From assembly GCA_023265235.1 (NCBI GenBank), contig JAHFUF010000103.1:1-7738 (forward strand): a stretch of DNA of 7,738 bases, in the 5' to 3' direction. The stretch is from Blastocatellia bacterium (GTDB lineage Bacteria > Acidobacteriota > Blastocatellia > Chloracidobacteriales > JADJPF01). Shown here piece after piece: positions 1 to 6,609 of the stretch. The notes under the pieces were generated by a model. The model did no database searches and was not told the origin of the DNA. It saw only the letters and a list, made by a program, of their open reading frames with translations. Both the position numbers and the translations under genes were made by a program. Each line of letters opens with the position of its first letter. Positions within the stretch are counted from its first letter, which is position 1.

Positions 1-1090
1 GGTCTTTAATACAGTAAAGTAGTTGCTCGTAAAACCTTTGTAGTTTCTCGTCTGTAGTCTCTTGCCTAAGTGGTCGTACTCTTTGAACAGGGAGCTTTTC
101 GCAGTAACCCTCCATTTGGCCTTGATGAACAAATGGAACACCTAACACACCATAGCTTAAGATTGCAGCAGGTTTTTGACGACTACCAAAACGTTCCGCT
201 GCGCGAGGCTCATCATGGTTTTCTAAAAAATGAACAGACCGGGATAAATACTCATTAGGGACATTTTGTAAATAATTTACTAGCTCATTACCAGAAGCGT
301 GTTCTAATAAATCATAAAGCTTTTTATCATAAGTTAAATCAAAGCCAAGTTGTTGTAAATAAGGTTCTTTATCCCAATAAACCTCAGCCATAAATATAAA
401 ATCTGGGTGAGTTTGTTTTACTGCACTAATTGCTTCTGGCCAAAATTCATTAGGCATATGTTGGTTAAAAGTGTCCCAATCAATTTTAGGAAACCATTGA
501 TTTTTGATTTGTTCTCTTAAAATTAGCATTGCCATATCACAACGTAGCCCATCTACCAAGGTAGCAAGTCGTTTAAGTTCATTGATTTGGTAAGTCCGTA
601 GCCCTGGATGAACATAATCTAGCTGTGCTGTATCTGGCCAACCAGGGAAATAGGGGTCTCGACCATAAGCTAAATATTGACCGCTAGGATGTAAGAAATT
701 ATTTCTAGGTAGTTCATCACGCAAATCTGGGTTATGGTGAATAAAAAACTCTGGATGACTATCAATAAGTGGACTATCAGGAGCCATATGATTAGGTACA
801 AAATCTGCCATTATTTTTAGTCCTAGTTTATGAGCACGGTCTACCAAATCTCTTAAGGCTTCTTCTCCACCTAGGGCAGGATTTACCTGATAATCAACAA
901 TAGCATAGGGTGAAGCCTCAAAATCTGGTGCAGTTTGTTGTGCAATAGCTTTACCTGCTAGGCTAGTACGCCAAACCCCCATTAACCAAAGCCAATCAAA
1001 CCCCATATCAACTAGGCGTTGGAGTTCTTTGTTGGTAATTTGGTCAAATCGCTTTCCATAAACACGAGCATTCAATTCATAAATTATCAT
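1..1090 (-). CDS. GH13 alpha-amylase family glycoside hydrolase (C-terminal part beyond the left edge)
   Basis: The minus-strand frame is open from the ATG at 1090-1088 to the left edge, giving 363 visible residues without a stop; the C-terminus is missing from the window. All four GH13 catalytic-barrel regions are visible: region I DFVPNH (residues 96-101), region II GLRCDMAM with the nucleophile Asp185, region III EVYW with the acid/base Glu236, and region IV ENHDEPR with His292-Asp293. The enzyme is therefore expected to be a retaining hydrolase or transglycosylase acting on alpha-glucosidic bonds, as in the family. There is no signal peptide, so it probably acts in the cytoplasm, for instance on glycogen, maltodextrin or a small alpha-glucoside. 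The ATG overlaps the stop of the upstream DUF3108 gene in an ATGA arrangement, and there is no clear Shine-Dalgarno sequence, which suggests translational coupling. Exact substrate specificity cannot be read from this fragment. Confidence 0.93.
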   Translation of the reverse strand, partial: MIIYELNARVYGKRFDQITNKELQRLVDMGFDWLWLMGVWRTSLAGKAIAQQTAPDFEASPYAIVDYQVNPALGGEEALRDLVDRAHKLGLKIMADFVPNHMAPDSPLIDSHPEFFIHHNPDLRDELPRNNFLHPSGQYLAYGRDPYFPGWPDTAQLDYVHPGLRTYQINELKRLATLVDGLRCDMAMLILREQIKNQWFPKIDWDTFNQHMPNEFWPEAISAVKQTHPDFIFMAEVYWDKEPYLQQLGFDLTYDKKLYDLLEHASGNELVNYLQNVPNEYLSRSVHFLENHDEPRAAERFGSRQKPAAILSYGVLGVPFVHQGQMEGYCEKLPVQRVRPLRQETTDEKLQRFYEQLLYCIKD

Positions 1091-2109
1091 AGGTTTTTTA
1101 TATTTTTCATTTCTATTAAGTTTGCTGTTACTGTACCAAACCCACTTTTAATCTGAGCACGTAGCGGAATATGACGGCTATCATCTGTTACCCAAAGGTG
1201 GAGCGTACCTTTACGCCTAATATATTTGCCATTAAATATTTTCATGTCAAGTTTTATAGTAGAAAACTTACCAAAATCATCTGTTTCTAGTTTTTCCTTT
1301 GCCAGTACAGCTACTTCAATTTCATAGGTTTCACCCTCATCATTAAGCGGGAAAGCAAAAACTTTTCCTACTGTAAGCTCTTGTGCTCTCATCACATACC
1401 AACCATTAATAATATCTGTTACCCAAATTAGCGTAGGGTTTTCCTTACTACGAACTACCTTTTGAGTATTTAAGTCTGTATCTATCCATTTGACTTTTTG
1501 TTTAGTTTGATCAAAATCCGATACCATTTCGCGTCGCTTATTTCCTTCTTCAATTTTCTTTATAGTTTTAGTGATATTAAAATCATTTTTGTTTACATAA
1601 GAGGTAAAAACATCACTGATATTTTTACGGAAAATTGAAGTAAGTATCCCTTTGGACTTTGCTTCTACAGTAAATTTCCAAATATTGTTTTCTACCTTTT
1701 TCTCTACAACATTTTGTTGATTATTGGCTTTGCTATCATTAGTAACCTCATTAGTGTTAATGGCTGTAGTTTCAGTTATATTAGTTTCGTTCTCAGTTTG
1801 TTTTTCTTTAGTTTTTATTGGAAGAGTATTTTCTTTTGACTGAGAAAATCCTTCCTCATTATCACTAACAGTAAAAGTAAGAGTGCCAATAGTTCCATAA
1901 ATTGGAAAGAGAGAAAGTTTTAGCTCATAAGAAAGCTGTTCATTTGTTTGAAAAGGTAGGTTTGATTTTATTTGATTATGTGCTTGAGCAAATTTTTCTG
2001 CTTTTGCTGGTGGTAAGGTTTTAGGATCATTAATTATATTACTATTTTGTGCTGTAACTACAACAAAACCAAAAGAAATAATAAAGATTAGAATTAATAA
2101 TAATCTCAT
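1087..2109 (-). CDS. DUF3108 domain-containing exported protein
   Basis: I chose the ATG at 2109-2107 (340 residues) over an in-frame ATG at 2148, because GAGGG at 2122-2118 sits 8 nt upstream and because this start begins directly with a signal peptide: MRLLLILIFIISFGFVVVTA, with likely cleavage after Ala20. The mature protein has a beta-rich N-terminal part (residues 52-82), a charged Asn/Glu/Lys/Thr-rich stretch (about 85-142) that looks like a disordered linker, and a C-terminal part (145-335). The ending GTLHLWVTDDSRHIPLRAQI, followed by a GFGTVTANL segment (residues 301-331), is what I recognise as DUF3108. The family is predicted periplasmic or surface-located and has no firmly established reaction. 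It lies 17 bp after the membrane methyltransferase gene and overlaps the GH13 gene by 4 bp, so it is probably co-transcribed with both. A role in envelope glycan handling is inferred from context only. Confidence 0.85.
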   Translation of the reverse strand: MRLLLILIFIISFGFVVVTAQNSNIINDPKTLPPAKAEKFAQAHNQIKSNLPFQTNEQLSYELKLSLFPIYGTIGTLTFTVSDNEEGFSQSKENTLPIKTKEKQTENETNITETTAINTNEVTNDSKANNQQNVVEKKVENNIWKFTVEAKSKGILTSIFRKNISDVFTSYVNKNDFNITKTIKKIEEGNKRREMVSDFDQTKQKVKWIDTDLNTQKVVRSKENPTLIWVTDIINGWYVMRAQELTVGKVFAFPLNDEGETYEIEVAVLAKEKLETDDFGKFSTIKLDMKIFNGKYIRRKGTLHLWVTDDSRHIPLRAQIKSGFGTVTANLIEMKNIKNL

Positions 2110-2117
2110 GGTATTTT

Positions 2118-2122
2118 CCCTC
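2118..2122 (-). promoter_or_regulatory. Ribosome binding site deciding the DUF3108 start
   Basis: On the minus strand GAGGG ends 8 nt before the ATG at 2109. The longer in-frame alternative at 2148 would place a hydrophilic Lys/Arg/Glu stretch in front of the signal peptide and would overlap the upstream gene, so this site supports the shorter start. Confidence 0.6.
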
Positions 2123-2126
2123 TTTA

Positions 2127-2690
2127 TTAATAAATTAGTCCTAGCCAATAGGTTTTAGCTACTAATACTCCTAATGCCGCTATTGTGCCTAGTAAAGCAC
2201 GATACTCACGATATCTTAGATAAAGGTTTAGGTCATAACGTGCTTGTGAACTTGCTTTCCAAGCCCTTAATCTTGGCCAAAATAGAGGTACATTTTCTGC
2301 ATAACTAGGATAGTGATTAGGAAAAGTTTGTTGCATATATTCTGCTTCAGAGCGCATTACAGACGAATAAACAAAGAGATAAAACAGAATAAAAACTACT
2401 ACTAGTTCCGGTCGTGCTGTGGCTAGAGCAAATCCTGCTCCAAGAAAAAAGCTACCAAAGTAAAGAGGATTACGAGTATAAGCATAGGGGCCAGTAATAG
2501 CTAGTTGTTCATTTTTTCTTAAATGCCCAGATGCCCAAGCTCGCCAAGCCAAGCCAAATAAAGCTAATACACTACCTAAAATAATACTCCATAGCTGTGG
2601 AACAGCTAAGACTAAGCAAAGCGTCCCTAGTAGGAAACCTAGTGGGACGCGAGCGCGGCGGAAGAATTGTTGTGTTTTTTTAGTTGCCAT
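2127..2690 (-). CDS. Isoprenylcysteine carboxyl methyltransferase (ICMT/PEMT)-like membrane protein
   Basis: This 187-residue membrane protein has hydrophobic segments at about residues 16-33, 35-53, 76-90, 94-111 and 166-185. Its core carries the family signature: GPYAYTRNPLYFG (67-79) followed by RSEAEYMQQTFPNHYPSY (113-130), the Arg/Glu and Tyr pattern that forms the S-adenosylmethionine site in integral-membrane methyltransferases of the ICMT/PEMT fold. Bacterial members near glycan genes have no agreed substrate; lipid, quinone or isoprenoid methylation are all possible. The ATG at 2690 has no good Shine-Dalgarno sequence and lies inside the end of the preceding glycosyltransferase gene (52-bp overlap), so its translation may depend on ribosomes arriving from that gene. 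No alternative start lies between 2690 and the conserved RRARVPLG segment (residues 11-18), which supports the long start. The DUF3108 gene follows 17 bp downstream. Confidence 0.82.
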   Translation of the reverse strand: MATKKTQQFFRRARVPLGFLLGTLCLVLAVPQLWSIILGSVLALFGLAWRAWASGHLRKNEQLAITGPYAYTRNPLYFGSFFLGAGFALATARPELVVVFILFYLFVYSSVMRSEAEYMQQTFPNHYPSYAENVPLFWPRLRAWKASSQARYDLNLYLRYREYRALLGTIAALGVLVAKTYWLGLIY

Positions 2691-3733
2691 AATTTTATTT
2701 TTGGTAGTCGTTCTTCAATAGCACGCACTACCATTTGTACTGGAATATCCATACATTCATTGTTTGTTGGACACCTACGTCGATAACAATTAACACGACA
2801 GCTTAAGTCCGTTAATTCTAGACCTACTGTGACATCTTTAGGATCAAAAGGGCCATTGCGAGTAGCAACAGTTGGCCCATAAATCCCAACAATAGGTGTG
2901 TGACAAGCTGCGGCTAAATGTAGTGGCCCTGTATCGCCACCAATAAAAATTGTTGCTCGCTTAGCTAAAGAGACAAATTGTTTTAAGTTAGTAGTTATTT
3001 GATAAGTGTGTCCTAACCGAGCAGCATTAACCACTGACTCAGCTAGGTTTTCTTCTCCTGGGCCAAAGGTTACTAGGCTTGCTAGTTGGTAATTTTCCCA
3101 GAGCCAATCACTAATTTCACCAAAATATTTTGGTGGCCAAACCTTAGTTGGCCAGCCACCACCAGGGTTTATAATCGCAAACTCTGAAAGATTATATTTT
3201 GCTAACAAATTAGTTATATATTCTTGGTCTTGGTCTGACACAGTGATAGGGAACTCATAAGTGGATTTAGTTGGAATGTCTAGGCTTGCTACTAATTGTA
3301 AATTTTTTTCAATTACATGTACTTGATTATTAACGTCAACTTGGTCTGATAAAAACAAACGACTGGCCTTTTCACGTAAGCCATTAGTAGAAAAGCCAAA
3401 TCGCTTTTTACTGCCAGATAGTAAAGCTATTAAGCCAGATTTCAGTAGTCCTTGAAAGTCAAATGCAATGTCTATTGGGTAGGAGTGAAGCCTTTTTATT
3501 GTTTGAATAACTTCTTTCCAAACCCTAGGTTGCCAAAACCTTTTCCTCCAAGCTTTAGTATCAATAATAATTAGTTCATCAATAGTTGGGTTACCTACTA
3601 AAATAGTCGCTGCTGTACGTTCAGCTATCCAAGTAATTCGGCTATCAGGATAAGCACTGCGCAGTGCTGCCACTGCTGGGAGGGCATGTACTACATCACC
3701 TATCGCACTAAGTTTTACTACTAGAAAATGCAT
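2639..3733 (-). CDS. Glycosyltransferase family 9 protein, lipopolysaccharide heptosyltransferase type
   Basis: The 364-residue product has the two-lobed GT-B layout of ADP-heptose:LPS heptosyltransferases (GT9). It begins MHFLVVKLSAIGDVVHALPA, with the Asp14 that is catalytic in WaaC-type enzymes. The nucleotide-sugar lobe has NPGGGWPTKVWP (189-200) and the hallmark GGDTGPLHLAA (265-275) followed by VGIYGPT (282-288). Near the end is a four-cysteine stretch, CRVNCYRRRCPTNNEC (312-327), common in this family and possibly metal-binding or structural. The expected role is transfer of heptose, or a related sugar, from an ADP-sugar to the lipid A-Kdo inner core at the cytoplasmic face of the inner membrane. 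It is closest in feel to heptosyltransferase I (WaaC), but donor and position are not proven. Its last 17 codons overlap the next gene. It is the first gene of the minus-strand cluster, and its ribosome binding site is weak. Confidence 0.9.
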   Translation of the reverse strand: MHFLVVKLSAIGDVVHALPAVAALRSAYPDSRITWIAERTAATILVGNPTIDELIIIDTKAWRKRFWQPRVWKEVIQTIKRLHSYPIDIAFDFQGLLKSGLIALLSGSKKRFGFSTNGLREKASRLFLSDQVDVNNQVHVIEKNLQLVASLDIPTKSTYEFPITVSDQDQEYITNLLAKYNLSEFAIINPGGGWPTKVWPPKYFGEISDWLWENYQLASLVTFGPGEENLAESVVNAARLGHTYQITTNLKQFVSLAKRATIFIGGDTGPLHLAAACHTPIVGIYGPTVATRNGPFDPKDVTVGLELTDLSCRVNCYRRRCPTNNECMDIPVQMVVRAIEERLPKIKLWQLKKHNNSSAALASH

Positions 3734-3765
3734 TGTAATATTATCTTTAATTTATGTAACAAATA

Positions 3766-3771
3766 ATTATA
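3766..3771 (-). promoter_or_regulatory. Candidate -10 element for the glycosyltransferase-led cluster
   Basis: The minus strand reads TATAAT here, 32 nt before the glycosyltransferase ATG at 3733. The best hexamer at a 17-bp spacing (TCTAAT, 3794-3789) is a poor -35. The region is very AT-rich, so a perfect -10 by chance is plausible. The position at the head of a four-gene cluster in a divergent intergenic region is the main support. Confidence 0.3.
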
Positions 3772-3882
3772 TATTGTTAAAGTATTAGATTAGACTGTGT
3801 TTATTTACAACAAGTTCTTTATTTATTTAATTTCTAGCTTAAATAAAAGTTCAAATTAATTTTATTTTACAAGTATGGGCAA

Positions 3883-3908
3883 AAACTAGCATAGAAAATG
3901 GCTAGTTT
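3883..3908. repeat. 8-bp perfect inverted repeat in the divergent intergenic region
   Basis: AAACTAGC (3883-3890) and GCTAGTTT (3901-3908) form perfect arms around a 10-nt spacer. On the minus strand the stem is followed by a T run (TTTTT), so it superficially resembles a weak intrinsic terminator. No minus-strand gene ends here, however, and it lies about 100 bp before the AAA+ ATPase start. It could be a regulator-binding site serving either of the divergent units. Confidence 0.4.
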
Positions 3909-3936
3909 CAACGCCAGTCTATCCCGTCTGAGAAGG

Positions 3937-3964
3937 TTTTTCCTGTTAATTATTGTGGTAGAAT
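3937..3964 (+). promoter_or_regulatory. Candidate promoter for the AAA+ ATPase / thioesterase unit
   Basis: TAGAAT (3959-3964) is a five-of-six match to a sigma-70 -10 box and lies 42 nt before the ATPase ATG. The hexamer 16 nt upstream (TTTTTC, 3937-3942) is a weak -35. The call rests mainly on position in the divergent intergenic region. Confidence 0.3.
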
Positions 3965-4006
3965 ATCGCTTCTTGTTTAATCCCACTATCCTAGGAGATT
4001 TGATTT

Positions 4007-5797
4007 ATGAGTTCTCTTAACATTGAACGAAAAAAGCTATTAGGTGGTAATGAAGATGAAATTAGACAACTACCTAAATGGGCTGCCACGCTAGTGCGTA
4101 AGTATAATTCTGGGGAAGCTAGTCGATTTTTACTCTACCATAATATTTATGATCTGATTTGGTTGAAAAATAGCTACTCTAACCTAATTGGATTTCTAGG
4201 ATACTTACTTAAGGATCGCAATTTTCTTCTTTATAATCGTAGTAATGGAATACAGGCGAGCAAAAAAGACCTGCTTTTTGAAATGGAGCGAGTTTTTAAT
4301 GCTGATACTAGGGTTTCTGATCCATTAGCTGCAACAAAAAAACAAATGAATATTACGCCAATGCTTCCTAGAGATCCTGCTCGTGCTATTCCTTATATTG
4401 AACAGTTTTTTTATGAACAATGGCGTACAGATAACCCAGAAGGAGAACAACTTTTTGGGGAATGTGGGGTAGTAATTAACTTTTTAGAATCAATAATTCC
4501 TGCTGGAGAAGTGGGTTATATGTCAGGCGAAGATCGTAATCTTTGGGTTACATTGCAAAAATGGATTACTACTACTCAAGATAAACCTGCGCATAACCCA
4601 ATTATTTTTATCACTGAAAGTGTCTCAGATGTTACTCAACGTATTAGAGAAAACCCTCGCTTAGTCAACATCGAAATTCCTTACCCTGATTATGAAGAAC
4701 GTTTAAGCTATACTAGGTATTTTCGAGTAATGAACCCAGCAATTCGCTTTGAAATGAATGAAGAACAATTTTCTCATATGTCTTCAGGCTTAAATCGTAT
4801 TCATATAACTTCAATGGTTCGTAGTGCTTCAGTTAGTTCTGAAGGTCTTACTTATGAAATTGTTCGCAACAAGAAAAAAGAAATTATTGAAAGTGAATGT
4901 GTTGGCTTAGTAGAGTTTGTTACTCCTAAATATGGTCTAGAACATGTAGGAGGAATGAAAAAGGCAAAAGAATTCTTGCGTAATATTGCTAAAATTATTA
5001 AAGATGGTATTAGTGAAGAAGCTCCAATGGGTATTTTACTCTCTGGTGCAGTAGGAACAGGGAAAACATTTCTAGCTGAATGTTTTGCTAAAGATTGTGG
5101 CTTAAACGTAATTGAACTTAAGAATTTTCGAGATAAATGGGTAGGCTCTACAGAAGCAAACCTAGAAAAAATCCTTAATCTTCTAACTACACTTGCTCCT
5201 ATTGTGGTGTTGATTGATGAAGCAGATGCGACTTTAGGAAACCGTGATAGTGGCGGTGGTGGCAGCGATGTGGACTCAAGAATCTTTTCTAAACTAGCTA
5301 ATGCAATGGGTAGCCCAGAAAATCGAGGACAAATACTTTGGATCTTAATGACTTGCCGTCCTGATTTACTCCCAATAGACTTAAAACGCCAAGGGCGTTG
5401 TGAAGAGCATATTTCGCTTTTCTATCCTGATAACGAACAAGAACGCTTAGAAATTGCTGAAGCAATGGTCAAGAAAAACAATATTGAAAACACTATTAGT
5501 GATTGGTCACCTCTGACTAAACATGATCTTTCACTCTCAGGTGCTGATATTGAAGCAATTTTAATTCGTTGTCGTAGACATGCTCGTAATAATGGCCGTA
5601 AAGTCGTTAGTCAGGAAGATTTATTAGATGTATGCAAAGAATTTACTCCTGCTCGTGATGAAATGGCTATTGAGTATCAAACTTTGGTAGCAGTAAGAGA
5701 GTCTACTTCTAAAGAAATGTTACCAGAGGCTTATAAGATAACACCTGCTAGTGAGATTGCCGCTCGTATTGAGCAATTGCGGCCTTATGTACGTTAA
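4007..5797 (+). CDS. Two-lobed AAA+ family ATPase (degenerate N-terminal lobe, active C-terminal AAA module)
   Basis: The start is supported by AGGAG at 3993-3997, 9 nt before the ATG. The C-terminal half of this 596-residue soluble protein is a classical AAA module: a VGG entry motif (314-316), Walker A GAVGTGKT (347-354), Walker B VVLIDEAD (400-407), a Gly-rich loop (GGGG, 416-419), arginine fingers Arg461 and Arg464 in LKRQGR, and a sensor-2 helix SGADIEAIL (511-519). Sensor 1 reads TCRPD (449-453), with Cys450 where most relatives have Asn. The N-terminal half (about 20-300) has no Walker A, but NPIIFITES (197-205) and IPYPDYEERL (224-233) resemble the sensor-1 strand and following Pro/Arg motif of a decayed AAA lobe. 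This layout recalls Ycf46-type ATPases. It probably assembles into a ring that remodels proteins; the substrate is unknown. The thioesterase gene follows after 20 bp. Confidence 0.88.
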   Translation: MSSLNIERKKLLGGNEDEIRQLPKWAATLVRKYNSGEASRFLLYHNIYDLIWLKNSYSNLIGFLGYLLKDRNFLLYNRSNGIQASKKDLLFEMERVFNADTRVSDPLAATKKQMNITPMLPRDPARAIPYIEQFFYEQWRTDNPEGEQLFGECGVVINFLESIIPAGEVGYMSGEDRNLWVTLQKWITTTQDKPAHNPIIFITESVSDVTQRIRENPRLVNIEIPYPDYEERLSYTRYFRVMNPAIRFEMNEEQFSHMSSGLNRIHITSMVRSASVSSEGLTYEIVRNKKKEIIESECVGLVEFVTPKYGLEHVGGMKKAKEFLRNIAKIIKDGISEEAPMGILLSGAVGTGKTFLAECFAKDCGLNVIELKNFRDKWVGSTEANLEKILNLLTTLAPIVVLIDEADATLGNRDSGGGGSDVDSRIFSKLANAMGSPENRGQILWILMTCRPDLLPIDLKRQGRCEEHISLFYPDNEQERLEIAEAMVKKNNIENTISDWSPLTKHDLSLSGADIEAILIRCRRHARNNGRKVVSQEDLLDVCKEFTPARDEMAIEYQTLVAVRESTSKEMLPEAYKITPASEIAARIEQLRPYVR

Positions 5798-5817
5798 ATT
5801 AAATTTTTTGGAGTGCT

Positions 5818-6192
5818 ATGACAGAAAGAAATCCTGCAATTCGTGTAGTAATGATGCCTAGAGATACTAACTCTCATGGGACAATATTTGGAGGGGTTTT
5901 ATTAAGCTATATTGACCAAGCTGGTGCAATAGAAGTACATAAACATACTAATAAAAAAATTGTTACTGTTGCTATGCATGAAGTGATTTTTATTGAACCA
6001 GTTTTTGTTGGAGACCTAGTAAGCCTTTATACAGAAACGCTTAAAATTGGGCGAACTTCCATTACAGTAAAGGTTTATGTTGAGGCTGATAGAATTATTG
6101 CAGCTAAACGCCAGACTGTAAAAGTAACAGAAGCAGAAGTAGTTTATGTTTCGGTTAATGATGAGCGTCGCCCTGTTCCAGTGTTGGATTAA
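5818..6192 (+). CDS. Acyl-CoA thioesterase, YciA-like hot-dog fold
   Basis: The 124-residue product is the usual length for a single hot-dog domain. MPRDTNSHGTIFGGVLLSYI (residues 13-32), continuing DQAGA, carries the family signature; Asn18 and Asp33 are the likely catalytic or active-site residues by comparison with YciA-type enzymes. VTVAMHEVIFIEPVFVGD (45-62) matches the central strands and the conserved PV.VGD turn. The expected reaction is hydrolysis of acyl-CoA to free acid and CoA in the cytoplasm, by a homo-oligomer; chain-length preference cannot be read. The Shine-Dalgarno GGAG (5810-5813) is close to the ATG (4 nt). The gene begins 20 bp after the AAA+ ATPase stop, so the two are probably one operon. 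It is the last gene with the local AT-rich codon style before composition changes. Confidence 0.92.
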   Translation: MTERNPAIRVVMMPRDTNSHGTIFGGVLLSYIDQAGAIEVHKHTNKKIVTVAMHEVIFIEPVFVGDLVSLYTETLKIGRTSITVKVYVEADRIIAAKRQTVKVTEAEVVYVSVNDERRPVPVLD

Positions 6193-6302
6193 GACAAAGC
6201 TCTTAAGGTTTTTCTTTCGCGTTTCCCTTGTTGATATTACCATGCCTGCCGAAAGGGGTATTTACGCAGAGTTTGACGGCATTGGTGAACATAAAACATC
6301 AT
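6193..6302. other. Intergenic junction between host-like and foreign-looking DNA
   Basis: No supportable gene lies here. The first 20 bp are AT-rich and contain CTTAAG (6202-6207) and GTTTTTCTT (6208-6216). After that the sequence becomes G+C-richer (for example CTGCCGAAAGGGG). I see no convincing intrinsic terminator for the thioesterase unit. An ATG at 6242 opens a frame whose product shows no recognisable motif and which runs into the antitoxin gene in another frame. Confidence 0.5.
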
Positions 6303-6330
6303 TTGCAAAATCTTTTTGCCTTGTTATACT
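6303..6330 (+). promoter_or_regulatory. Sigma-70-type promoter of the ribbon-helix-helix antitoxin locus
   Basis: TTGCAA (6303-6308) is separated by 16 nt from TATACT (6325-6330), giving four-of-six and five-of-six matches to the consensus. The -10 lies 33 nt before the antitoxin ATG at 6364, and the first ACTACAA operator-like repeat overlaps it. Confidence 0.6.
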
Positions 6331-6354
6331 ACAAATAACTACAAGACACTACAA
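6328..6354 (+). promoter_or_regulatory. Three ACTACAA direct repeats, 10-bp period: likely antitoxin operator
   Basis: ACTACAA occurs at 6328-6334, 6338-6344 and 6348-6354, each exactly 10 bp after the last, so all three present the same face of the helix. The array runs from the -10 box to the ribosome binding site of a ribbon-helix-helix antitoxin gene. Antitoxins of this fold commonly bind short tandem or palindromic repeats in their own promoter and repress it, alone or with the toxin, so autoregulation is the natural reading. Binding has not been shown. Confidence 0.6.
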
Positions 6355-6357
6355 GAG
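6353..6357 (+). promoter_or_regulatory. Ribosome binding site deciding the antitoxin start
   Basis: AAGAG/AGAGG at 6353-6357 precedes the ATG at 6364 by 6 nt. A longer in-frame TTG start at 6316 would lie upstream of and inside the promoter -10 element, so the ATG at 6364 is preferred. Confidence 0.6.
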
Positions 6358-6363
6358 GTATTT

Positions 6364-6609
6364 ATGCAAAAAAACTCCGATATTATCAGCCTTCGTGTAC
6401 CAACTCAGACCCATCAAAAGATTGCCTCCATTGTAAAAGACATTGATAGAAGCCAAAACTGGTTGATCAATCAAGCGATTGAGAATTACCTGGAAACCTA
6501 CGATTGGCAGAAAGAGGAAATTAAAAAAGCCATTGCTGAAGCTGACGCGGGCGGACAATTCTACTCCAGTGCTGAAATGGACAAGGTGACAGAGAGATTT
6601 AAGCAATGA
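6364..6609 (+). CDS. CopG/ParD-type ribbon-helix-helix antitoxin
   Basis: This 81-residue protein has the ribbon-helix-helix layout: a short beta strand (DIISLRV, residues 6-12) that would pair in a dimer and enter the DNA major groove, helix A (about 15-27), and helix B (about 30-46, SQNWLINQAIENYLETY). The C-terminal part (48-80) has alternating charged and Ala-rich helix ending in GGQFYSSAEMDKVTERF, the pattern by which ParD-like antitoxins wrap their ParE partner. It would act as a dimeric repressor of its own promoter and as the neutraliser of the toxin encoded immediately downstream. The toxin ATG overlaps this stop (ATGA at 6606-6609). The reading frame appears intact while the toxin gene is broken, so it may now be an orphan antitoxin. 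Codon use is more G+C-rich than in the preceding thioesterase gene. Confidence 0.85.
   Translation: MQKNSDIISLRVPTQTHQKIASIVKDIDRSQNWLINQAIENYLETYDWQKEEIKKAIAEADAGGQFYSSAEMDKVTERFKQ

Noticed and set aside
70..258. Small plus-strand open frame
   Set aside because: It lies antisense to the conserved C-terminal catalytic region (ENHDEPR) of the GH13 gene and has no recognisable motif or ribosome binding site.
2110..2148. Longer start for the DUF3108 gene at the ATG 2148
   Set aside because: It would overlap the preceding gene and bury the signal peptide behind 13 mostly polar residues; the ATG at 2109 has GAGGG at the right distance.
6016..6243. Minus-strand open frame opposite the thioesterase end
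   Set aside because: Antisense shadow of the thioesterase with an implausible Asn/Phe/Cys-rich product.
6305..6319. GCAAAA/TTTTGC hairpin with a 3-nt loop as a terminator of the thioesterase unit
   Set aside because: The stem is short and A/T-dominated and lies between the -35 and -10 boxes of the next promoter; it is probably incidental.
6146..6436. Plus-strand frame spanning thioesterase end, junction and antitoxin start
   Set aside because: It overlaps two well-supported genes in another frame, and its product has no domain signature.
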